59,677 nucleotides of DNA from Rhodobium gokarnense (GTDB lineage Bacteria > Pseudomonadota > Alphaproteobacteria > Rhizobiales > Rhodobiaceae): NCBI RefSeq assembly GCF_025961475.1, contig NZ_JAOQNS010000019.1, forward strand, positions 1 through 59,677. Reading direction: 5' to 3'. Shown here one piece after another: positions 46,615-53,316 of this stretch. The position numbers and the translations under genes were made by a program. The notes beneath the pieces were generated by a model, which was not told where the DNA came from, ran no database searches, and saw only the letters and a list, made by a program, of their open reading frames with translations. Each line of letters opens with the position of its first letter. The first letter of the stretch is position 1.

Positions 46615-48165
46615 ATGGAAGAAAACGACGCGCCGGAGGTGCGTGACGGGGAGGGACCGCCCAGTACCGGCCTGATGGTCCTGTTGGTGGCCGCGGAATT
46701 CCTCGTCTCGGCCGCCGGCCTCGTGGTGGAGATCGTCGCCGGGCGCATGCTCGCTCCTTACGTCGGCATGTCGCTCTATTCCTGGACGGCGGTGATCGCC
46801 GTCGTGCTCGCGGGCCTCACCATCGGCCACTGGGTCGGCGGCCGGCTGGCGGAGCGCGCGGAAAAGGCGATCGCCCTCGGCATCGCAGCGGCGCTAGCCG
46901 TTGCCGCGATCTCCACTGCGCTCGCCCTGCCGCTGCTCCAGGCGCTCTCCACCCCGATCCTCGGCAGCGCCGGCACCTCCGTCCTCGGCCTCGTCGTCCT
47001 CGCCATGGCGCTCTTCCTGGTGCCGTCCTTCATGGTCGGCGTGCCGGCCCCGGCGCTGACCAAGATCGCCATCGACCGGGCGCCCCACGCCGCGGGCAGA
47101 GCGCTCGGGCGCATGTACGCGGCCGGCGCGCTCGGCGCCATCGCTGGCACGCTGCTTGCCGGCTATCTGTTCATCTCCTGGCTCGGCACGGCGCGAACGC
47201 TCGCCGTCGTCGCCGCGGTCGATGCCGGCCTTGCCCTCGTCTTCCTCGGCTATGCCGGACGGCGCAGGGGCCGCACCGCGGTCGCCATCCTCGTCGCGGT
47301 TGCGCTTTCCGCCGCCGCCGCGGGCCTTGCCAATGCGAAATCGCCCTGCACGGTGGAAAGCGACTACTACTGCATCCGCAGCATCGACATGACAGAGGAT
47401 GTCGGCGCGCCAGCCCGCCTCATGGTGTTGGACCATCTCGGCCACGGGATTAACGTGCGCGACGATCCCCGGCGCCTCGTCACGCCCTATGTGGCGACCA
47501 TCGACCATCTCCGGCGCCTGCGCTTCGGGGCGCACCCCGTCTCGGCCTTCTTCATCGGCGGCGGCGCCTACACGCTGCCGCGCGCCTGGACGGCAGGCGA
47601 AAACCCCGATCTCGTCACGGTCGCGGAGATCGATCCGGCGGTGACGGAGATCGCGGTGCGCGACTTCTGGCTCGATCCCCAGAAGATGGACATCCACCAC
47701 CGCGACGCCCGCCGGGTCCTCAAGAACAGCGGCGGCGACTTCGACATTATCGTCGGCGACGCCTTCACCGATATCGCGGTCCCGCCCCATCTGGTGACGA
47801 AGGAGTTCTTTGCCCTGGTCGCGGAGAAACTCAGCGACGATGGCGTTTATGCAATGAACCTCGTCGACCGCATGGAGCGTTTAGACGCCCTCGCCGCCGT
47901 CTACCGGACACTTCTAGAAATATTTCCCGTCGTCGAAGTCTGGGTCGAGGCGGAGGATTTTTCAGCGCAAGGCCGCACCACCTTCGTGCTCCTCGCCGCA
48001 AAGACGCCGACGGACACCCCGCGCGTCGTCGAGCCTGACACCGGTCGCATCTTCGCCCGCATCCCGCCCGATCGTGTCGCCCGCCTCGTCGCCGGGCGCG
48101 ATCCCCCGGTGCTGACCGACGACTACGCCCCCATCGACCGGCTGATGGGCGCGCTGTCGTGGTGA
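46615..48165 (+). CDS. Membrane protein with C-terminal spermidine-synthase-like methyltransferase-fold domain
   Basis: The 516-residue protein has seven to eight hydrophobic segments in the first 250 residues (LMVLLVAAEFLVSAAGLVVEIVAGRMLAPYVGMSLYSWTAVI onward). A soluble Rossmann-like domain follows at about 270-480, with FFIGGGAYTLPRAW, TVAEIDPAVTEIA and IIVGDAFTDIAVPPHLVTKEFF. This is the fused MFS/spermidine-synthase type. The aminopropyltransferase motif is recognisable, but the substrate of such fusions is not established, and polyamine synthesis should not be assumed. The conserved membrane part suggests transport or a membrane substrate. It stands alone after betA. Confidence 0.8.
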   Translation: MEENDAPEVRDGEGPPSTGLMVLLVAAEFLVSAAGLVVEIVAGRMLAPYVGMSLYSWTAVIAVVLAGLTIGHWVGGRLAERAEKAIALGIAAALAVAAISTALALPLLQALSTPILGSAGTSVLGLVVLAMALFLVPSFMVGVPAPALTKIAIDRAPHAAGRALGRMYAAGALGAIAGTLLAGYLFISWLGTARTLAVVAAVDAGLALVFLGYAGRRRGRTAVAILVAVALSAAAAGLANAKSPCTVESDYYCIRSIDMTEDVGAPARLMVLDHLGHGINVRDDPRRLVTPYVATIDHLRRLRFGAHPVSAFFIGGGAYTLPRAWTAGENPDLVTVAEIDPAVTEIAVRDFWLDPQKMDIHHRDARRVLKNSGGDFDIIVGDAFTDIAVPPHLVTKEFFALVAEKLSDDGVYAMNLVDRMERLDALAAVYRTLLEIFPVVEVWVEAEDFSAQGRTTFVLLAAKTPTDTPRVVEPDTGRIFARIPPDRVARLVAGRDPPVLTDDYAPIDRLMGALSW

Positions 48166-48204
48166 GGGCTCGAAGGACGAAAGGTGGAGGGGCTTGATCG
48201 GACC

Positions 48205-48219
48205 GAACAGATAGGGAAC
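48205..48219 (+). promoter_or_regulatory. LexA SOS box upstream of mmcB
   Basis: GAAC-N7-GAAC (spacer AGATAGG) exactly matches the direct-repeat SOS box used by LexA in alphaproteobacteria. It ends 35 bp before the mmcB ATG, a position from which LexA would block transcription. Confidence 0.8.
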
Positions 48220-48254
48220 AATTGCCCCTCCGTATCAAAGAACGCCCTGAACCC

Positions 48255-48749
48255 ATGGCCCTTGTCCGCACCGCAGACCTTGCTCCCGACGGCCGCCAGT
48301 CGGAAACCGCGCTGATGATCCGGCGCGGCGTTGGCCGGCTGTTGCGCGGCCTCGGCTATGCCTATCTGCCGGAGCTGACGCTCGCCTCCGGGCGCCGGGC
48401 GGACATGGTCGCCGTCGGCCTCAAGGGCGATATCTGGATCGTGGAGATCAAGTCGTCGCTGGAGGATTTCCGGGCCGATTCCAAATGGCCGGACTACCAC
48501 TGCCATTGCGACCGGCTGTTCTTCGCCACCCATCCGGGCGTCGATCCGGCGATCTTTCCCGAGGAGGCCGGGCTCATCCTCTCCGACGGCTACGGCGCGG
48601 AGATCGTCCGCGACTGCGGCGAGGACCGGCTCGCCGGCGCCACCCGCAAGGCGGTGATGCTGCGCTTTGCCCAGGCGGCCGCGAACCGGCTGCACGAGCT
48701 GGCCGATCCGCGCCTTGCCGGCACGGTCACCGAGATCCGCGAAGATTGA
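48255..48749 (+). CDS. mmcB: MmcB-family DNA repair protein
   Basis: The 164-residue protein belongs to the MmcB family, first linked to mitomycin C resistance in Caulobacter. It has a PD-(D/E)XK-like core: GRRADMVAVGLKGDIWIVEIKSSLEDFRADSKWPDY at about 45-80, with the Asp and the E-x-K pair expected of nucleases, followed by HCDRLFFATHPGVD. ATG 48255 is preferred over an upstream TTG. A perfect SOS box lies just upstream, supporting a DNA-damage role. It is convergent with regA, six bases apart. Confidence 0.9.
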   Translation: MALVRTADLAPDGRQSETALMIRRGVGRLLRGLGYAYLPELTLASGRRADMVAVGLKGDIWIVEIKSSLEDFRADSKWPDYHCHCDRLFFATHPGVDPAIFPEEAGLILSDGYGAEIVRDCGEDRLAGATRKAVMLRFAQAAANRLHELADPRLAGTVTEIRED

Positions 48750-48755
48750 AACGCG

Positions 48756-49310
48756 TTAGCGCGGGGCGCGCTTGGCGAGGATCCGCTGCAGCGTGCGGCG
48801 ATGCATGTTGAGCCGGCGGGCGGTCTCCGAGACGTTGCGGTCGCAGAGCTCGTAGACCCGCTGGATGTGCTCCCAGCGCACCCGGTCGGCCGACATCGGG
48901 TTCTCCGGCGGCGGCGCCTTGTCGTCCGGGTTGCGGGTCAGCGCCGCATAGACGTCGTCGGCATCGGCCGGCTTGGAGAGATAGTCGATGGCGCCCATCT
49001 TCACCGCGGTCACGGCAGTCGCGATATTGCCGTAGCCGGTGAGGATGACGGCGCGCGCATCCGGGCGCCGCTCGCGCAGGGTCGAGATCACGTCGAGGCC
49101 GTTGCCGTCGCCGAGCCGCATGTCGACCACCGCATAGTCCGGCGGATTGGCGTCGACCTTGCCGATCGCCTCCTGGATCGATTCCGCCGTATCGGTCTCG
49201 AAGCCGCGCTTTTCCATCGCCCGCGCAAGCCGGCTGAGAAACGGGCGGTCGTCATCGACGATCAGCAAACGTTTTTCGCCTGTGTTGGCCATCTGGGTTC
49301 CGTCGCTCAT
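48756..49310 (-). CDS. regA: RegA/ActR/PrrA-family redox response regulator
   Basis: The 184-residue global regulator of redox-dependent genes is partner to RegB. The receiver domain shows Asp19/Asp20 (LLIVDDD), phospho-acceptor Asp63 in VVDMRLGDGNG, Thr91 and Lys113. A proline-rich linker (KAPPPENPMSADRVRWEHIQ) follows, and the Fis-type helix-turn-helix NVSETARRLNMHRRTLQRIL at the C-terminus is practically invariant in this family. ATG 49310 fits homologues; the frame is open seven codons further. It is transcribed after regB in the same direction. RegA homologues control respiration, nitrogen fixation, photosynthesis and hydrogenase genes. Confidence 0.93.
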   Translation of the reverse strand: MSDGTQMANTGEKRLLIVDDDRPFLSRLARAMEKRGFETDTAESIQEAIGKVDANPPDYAVVDMRLGDGNGLDVISTLRERRPDARAVILTGYGNIATAVTAVKMGAIDYLSKPADADDVYAALTRNPDDKAPPPENPMSADRVRWEHIQRVYELCDRNVSETARRLNMHRRTLQRILAKRAPR

Positions 49311-49378
49311 GGGACCGCCTTCGCTACACACTACTGTTGGAAACTTCGGACATAATGTTCGGTTGATGTTTAGCCGAA

Positions 49379-50776
49379 CTATAGCCCGTCGGGCAAGCTC
49401 GCTGCGACGCTTGGTCGGATTGAAAATTCGTCGGGGTCGGCATTGGTATCGTCGCCGCCGCTGAAATCAAGCCGTGCACGCGACCAGGCGATCTCAACCA
49501 CGGCCCCCGTTTCCGGCGCCGCCCGGTTGCCGATATCGACCTGTGCGCCGGTGCGCTCAAGCAGCGTCTTGGCGATGAAGAGCCCGAGCCCGAGCCCGCC
49601 GCCGGAGGAATGGCCCTCTTCGGCCTCGCTGTGCTTGCGGGTGGTGACATAGGGCTCGCCGAGCCGGTCGAGCACGCTCGCGGCAAAGCCGGGGCCGTCG
49701 TCGGCAATCGTCACCCGTACCGTGTCGTCGGTCCACTCGGCCGTCAGCACGACCTTTTCTTCCGCGAAATCGGCGGCGTTCTCCACCAGATTGCCGAGCC
49801 CGTAAAGCACTGCCGGATTGCGCACGCCGACCGGCTCCTTGCCGACGCCCGACTTGACCACCTCGATGTCGACGCCGAAATCGCGGTTCGGTGCCACCAC
49901 CTCTTCCAGGATGTGGCTGATCGGCATGCGGTCGAAATGGGTGTCCGGCGCCGCCGACAGCGACGTCAGCTTGGCGAGGATCTCCCGGCAGCGCTCCGCC
50001 TGGGATCGGATGAGGGCGATGTCCTCGGCGACCGGACCGCCGTCGGCGAACTCGCCGGCAAGCTCCTTGGAGGTCAGTACGATCGTGCCGAGCGGCGTGC
50101 CGAGTTCGTGGGCGGCCGCGGCGGCCAGCCCGTCGAGGGCGGACAGGTGCTGCTCGCGGGCGAGCACCAGTTCGGTGGCGGCAAGCGCATCGGCGAGCTG
50201 GCGACCTTCCTCCGCCACCCGGAAGGCATAGACCGCGATGAAGGCAAGGCTGGAGGTCAGCGCCAGGAAGATGCCGAGGACGTAGAGCTGCGGGAACACC
50301 AGCCGCTCGCCCGGATACCAGGGCAGCGGCTGCGGAAAGAGCGCGAGCACGCAGCTTGCGCCGACCGCGAGCGCACCGAGAAGCGCGGTGCGCGTCGGCG
50401 GCAGCGCCGTCGCCGAGACGGTGACCGGGGCCAGCAGCAACAGCGCGAAGGGATTGGTCAGCCCGCCGGTCAAGAGCAGCAGGCCGGAAAGCTGCAGGAT
50501 GTCGAAGGACAAAAGCAGCGTCGCGCTTCCCTCCGTCAGCCGCCGGCTCGAGGGATAGCGGATCTTCAGGAAAAGATTGAGCCAGGCGGAAAGTCCGATC
50601 AGGCCGAAGCACCACCAGACCGGAAACGGAAATTTCAGCCAGACGGCAACGGCGAGTACGGCAACGCTCTGGCCGGCAACCGCCAGCCAGCGCAGCCGCA
50701 CCAGCGTATCGAGGCGCACCTTGCGGTGGGCAAAGCTCGGGCCCTGGGACGAGGGCGTTGCGACGGAACCAAACAT
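49379..50776 (-). CDS. regB: RegB/ActS/PrrB-family redox-sensing histidine kinase
   Basis: Membrane histidine kinase of about 465 residues. Six hydrophobic segments occupy about 28-190, with the ubiquinone-binding motif GGLTNPF at 104-110. The H-box AAAHELGTPLGT carries phospho-accepting His223, and Cys263 in AERCREILAKL corresponds to the redox-active cysteine of RegB. HATPase motifs NLVENAADFA and GLGLGLFIA follow. Both redox-sensing elements are therefore intact. I choose ATG 50776; ATG 50830 would add 18 residues and neither has a strong ribosome binding site. regA follows 68 bp downstream. Confidence 0.92.
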   Translation of the reverse strand: MFGSVATPSSQGPSFAHRKVRLDTLVRLRWLAVAGQSVAVLAVAVWLKFPFPVWWCFGLIGLSAWLNLFLKIRYPSSRRLTEGSATLLLSFDILQLSGLLLLTGGLTNPFALLLLAPVTVSATALPPTRTALLGALAVGASCVLALFPQPLPWYPGERLVFPQLYVLGIFLALTSSLAFIAVYAFRVAEEGRQLADALAATELVLAREQHLSALDGLAAAAAHELGTPLGTIVLTSKELAGEFADGGPVAEDIALIRSQAERCREILAKLTSLSAAPDTHFDRMPISHILEEVVAPNRDFGVDIEVVKSGVGKEPVGVRNPAVLYGLGNLVENAADFAEEKVVLTAEWTDDTVRVTIADDGPGFAASVLDRLGEPYVTTRKHSEAEEGHSSGGGLGLGLFIAKTLLERTGAQVDIGNRAAPETGAVVEIAWSRARLDFSGGDDTNADPDEFSIRPSVAASLPDGL

Positions 50777-50842
50777 CTTACCGCGCCATCCGTTCAACTC
50801 GAGGTCTCTATGCCCGGCTGGATTCTCCATCGGGCGGGTCCA

Positions 50843-50919
50843 TATAATCGAATGCACAAGGATTTGCTGATATTTCTTTGAAGATTCGGCCGCGCAGAGC
50901 AAACGCGGCCGCTGTTTTT
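50843..50919 (+). promoter_or_regulatory. Leader of the ABC-2 exporter operon with promoter box and terminator-like hairpin
   Basis: A perfect TATAAT -10 box lies at 50843-50848. Further on, arms CGGCCGCG (50887-50894) and CGCGGCCG (50904-50911) form a perfect hairpin followed by CTG and five T residues (50915-50919), ending 11 bases before the TTG start and just ahead of GGAGG. A 9-codon frame (50852-50881, MHKDLLIFL) lies between them but starts almost at the expected transcription start, so its translation is doubtful. The layout resembles an attenuator. Confidence 0.45.
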
Positions 50920-50930
50920 GGGAGGTCTCG

Positions 50931-51704
50931 TTGGACCAGTCCATCGATCAGCCGGCGATTTCCGTCACCGGCCTTGCCAAGAGCTATGACGCCGTGAACG
51001 CCGTCGGGCCCGTCGATTTTTCCATCGAAAAGGGCACCATCGTCGGCCTCCTCGGCGGCAACGGCGCCGGCAAGACGACGACGATCGCGATGATCCTCGG
51101 CCTGGTGCTGCCGACCGCGGGATCGATCCGCGTCCTCGGCCACGACATGCTGACCGACCGCCACCGGGTGCTGCACCGGATCAACTTCGAAAGCCCCTAT
51201 GTGGACATGCCGATGCGCCTCACCGTGCGCCAGAACCTCACCGTCTTCGCCGGCCTTTACGGCGTCGGCGACGCCAAGGGCCGGGTTGCGGAACTGGCCG
51301 AGAGCCTCGACCTGACGGAGTTCCTCGACCGCCCCTCCGGCAAGCTTTCCGCCGGCCAGAAGACCCGCGTCAGCCTCGCCAAGGCGCTGATCAACCGCCC
51401 GGAACTCCTGCTCCTCGACGAGCCGACCGCTTCCCTCGATCCCGACACGGCCGACTGGATCCGCGGCACCCTCGACCGCTACCGCCGCGAGCGGAACGCC
51501 ACCATCCTGCTCGCCTCCCACAACATGCCGGAGGTTGAGCGGCTCTGCGACGACGTCATCATGATGAAGGGCGGCAAAATCGTCGACCGCGGCGCGCCGA
51601 AGGCGCTGATCTCCCGTTACGGCCGTTCCAACCTGGAGGACGTCTTCCTCGACGTCGCCCGCGGTCGCGGCCACGCCGCCAGCCTTCAGGAGGCGTCCGC
51701 ATGA
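50931..51704 (+). CDS. ABC-2-type transporter ATP-binding protein
   Basis: The 257-residue ATPase has Walker A GGNGAGKTTT near 40, signature LSAGQKTRVSLAKAL near 140 and Walker B LLLLDEPTASLDPD near 161. The H-loop is ASHNMPEVERL. The architecture is that of ABC-2 exporters (drug, polysaccharide or lipid), as confirmed by the overlapping permease gene. The start is TTG at 50931, supported by GGAGG five bases upstream. The substrate is not identifiable. It is divergent from regB. Confidence 0.9.
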   Translation: MDQSIDQPAISVTGLAKSYDAVNAVGPVDFSIEKGTIVGLLGGNGAGKTTTIAMILGLVLPTAGSIRVLGHDMLTDRHRVLHRINFESPYVDMPMRLTVRQNLTVFAGLYGVGDAKGRVAELAESLDLTEFLDRPSGKLSAGQKTRVSLAKALINRPELLLLDEPTASLDPDTADWIRGTLDRYRRERNATILLASHNMPEVERLCDDVIMMKGGKIVDRGAPKALISRYGRSNLEDVFLDVARGRGHAASLQEASA

Positions 51705-52549
51705 CAACCGACGCGGGCACTCCGGATACGGGCCCCATCGACCTCACCTACAAGGCGTTTTCGCCGGCCCGCACCTTCGCCATGGTGCGTCGCTACTGGT
51801 ACCTGCTGCGCTCCTCCTGGCCGCGCACGGTGGAGCTCGTCTACTGGCCGACCGTGCAGATGCTGATGTGGGGCTTCCTGCAGACCTACCTGAACCAGCA
51901 TTCCGGCTTTTTCGCCAAGACCGGCGGTACGCTGATCGGCGCCGTCCTCCTGTGGGACATCCTGTTCCGTGGCCAGCTTGGCTTTTCCATCTCCTTCCTG
52001 GAGGAGATGTGGGCCCGCAACATGGGCAACCTGATGATGAGCCCCTTGCGGCCGATGGAGTTCATCGCCGCCCTGATGACCATGAGCGTCATCCGCCTGA
52101 CCATCGGCATGGTGCCGGTGACGCTGCTCGCCATCGGCTTTTTCGGCTTCAATATCTGGGGGCTGGGGCTGGCGCTCGCCGCCTTCTTCGCCAATCTCAT
52201 CCTCACCTCCTGGTCGATCGGCATCGTCGTCAGCGGCCTCGTCCTGCGCAACGGCCTCGGCGCGGAAAGCCTTGCCTGGACGGTGATGTTCCTGCTGCTG
52301 CCGCTGTCCTGCGTCTACTATCCGGTCGAGACCCTGCCGGACTGGCTGCAATGGATCGCGCTCGCCCTGCCGCCGACCTATGTCTTTGAGGGCATGCGGG
52401 CGATCCTGATCGACAACGTCTTCCGCGGCGACCTGATGCTGATAGCCTTCGGGCTCAACCTCGTGCTGTTCGCGGTCGCCGTCTTCACCTTCTTCCGCCT
52501 CTTCGACAGCGCCCGAAAGGTCGGCTCGTTGCTGCAGCTCGGCGAGTAG
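51701..52549 (+). CDS. ABC-2-type transporter permease
   Basis: The 282-residue membrane protein has six hydrophobic segments and belongs to the ABC2_membrane family. Conserved portions are SLLRSSWPRTVELVYWPTVQMLMWGF-like (YLLRSSWPRTVELVYWP) near 45, FLEEMWARNMGNLMMSPLRPMEFI near 105 and LLPLSCVYYPVETLPDWLQWIALALPPTYVFEGMRAIL near 205. Its ATG overlaps the stop of the ATPase gene (ATGA), so the two are a coupled pair. Confidence 0.9.
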   Translation: MTTDAGTPDTGPIDLTYKAFSPARTFAMVRRYWYLLRSSWPRTVELVYWPTVQMLMWGFLQTYLNQHSGFFAKTGGTLIGAVLLWDILFRGQLGFSISFLEEMWARNMGNLMMSPLRPMEFIAALMTMSVIRLTIGMVPVTLLAIGFFGFNIWGLGLALAAFFANLILTSWSIGIVVSGLVLRNGLGAESLAWTVMFLLLPLSCVYYPVETLPDWLQWIALALPPTYVFEGMRAILIDNVFRGDLMLIAFGLNLVLFAVAVFTFFRLFDSARKVGSLLQLGE

Positions 52550-52686
52550 AGACCCCGTTTTTTCGTCCCTCTGGCCGGATTCGGAAAACCTGTGACCGCC
52601 GTCACAGGCCTTGGAACCGTTTCCCGCCACCTTGGTTCCTGAGGACGCCGGCGATGCCGTCGGCGCGGACCGAGACGGAGAGGGAA

Positions 52687-53088
52687 ATGTACGGTCTGAC
52701 GAAGAAACCAGCCGCTGCGACACTGTTAGCCGCGATCATCGCAACCATTGCCGCCTCCACCATCGTGCTGCCGGCGGCTGCCGCAAGCCCGGTGCCGCGG
52801 GTCAAGCCGCCCGCGCCGGCGGTGACGCGCACGGCCGGCGAGGCGCCGAAATCGGACAAGCTGCGGCTCACCATCCGCACGGCCCACGGCACCAAGACCA
52901 TCATCGACAACGGCAACGGCACCAAGACGATCATCCTGAGGTCGAAGGACGGCCAGCTCATCCGCGCCTACAGCGAAAAGAAGGGCGGCTCCTTCAAGAT
53001 GAACTCCCTGACGAGCGGCTCCGGCGCGCGCAAGGTCGGCAAGGCCTCCCCGGCGCCTGGCTACATTCTCGTCAAGGCGAAACGCTGA
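52687..53088 (+). CDS. Small secreted protein of unknown function
   Basis: Unrecognised 133-residue protein. A signal peptide occupies about residues 1-35 (hydrophobic core ATLLAAIIATIAASTIVLPAAAA). The mature part is basic, with a short internal repeat: HGTKTIIDNGNGTKTIILRSKDG near 72-94 contains GTKTII twice, a pattern of beta hairpins. GAGAGGGAA just before ATG 52687 decides the start. It lies between the ABC exporter and the PHA depolymerase, transcribed in the same direction. No Cys, so it is not a lipoprotein. Confidence 0.7.
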   Translation: MYGLTKKPAAATLLAAIIATIAASTIVLPAAAASPVPRVKPPAPAVTRTAGEAPKSDKLRLTIRTAHGTKTIIDNGNGTKTIILRSKDGQLIRAYSEKKGGSFKMNSLTSGSGARKVGKASPAPGYILVKAKR

Positions 53089-53264
53089 TGCGCATCCGGT
53101 GCGGCAACGGGGCCATGTGCCGCACCGGTGTGACACCATGGTTAATGTGACAAAAACGCCACAAATCCGGGCGGGATGCCGGAATTCCGGGGATATCGTC
53201 CGGTCCATTGCCGAGCGATCGATTGGGAATCCGCACGTTGTGCGCTATCCTCTGGACAATGACG

Positions 53265-53294
53265 CTGCAATGCAGAACAGTTACTGCAATGCAG
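53265..53294 (+). promoter_or_regulatory. Two PhaR-type sites upstream of the PHA depolymerase gene
   Basis: CTGCAATGCAG occurs twice, at 53265-53275 and 53284-53294, 19 bp apart. Each copy is a perfect palindrome of the form CTGC-N3-GCAG, the recognition pattern reported for PhaR of Rhodobacter sphaeroides, a repressor that is released when it binds polyhydroxyalkanoate. The sites end 22 bp before the phaZ start. Confidence 0.7.
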
Positions 53295-53316
53295 CATGTG
53301 CAGAGGAGCTTCTCCC

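Noticed and set aside
46615-48165. Calling the spermidine-synthase-like membrane protein speE
   Set aside because: The domain is fused to many membrane helices and context gives no polyamine gene, so a specific aminopropyltransferase function is not supported.
50852-50881. Nine-codon leader peptide MHKDLLIFL before the ABC exporter
   Set aside because: It starts within a few bases of the transcription start expected from the TATAAT box and has no ribosome binding site, so I do not list it as a gene.
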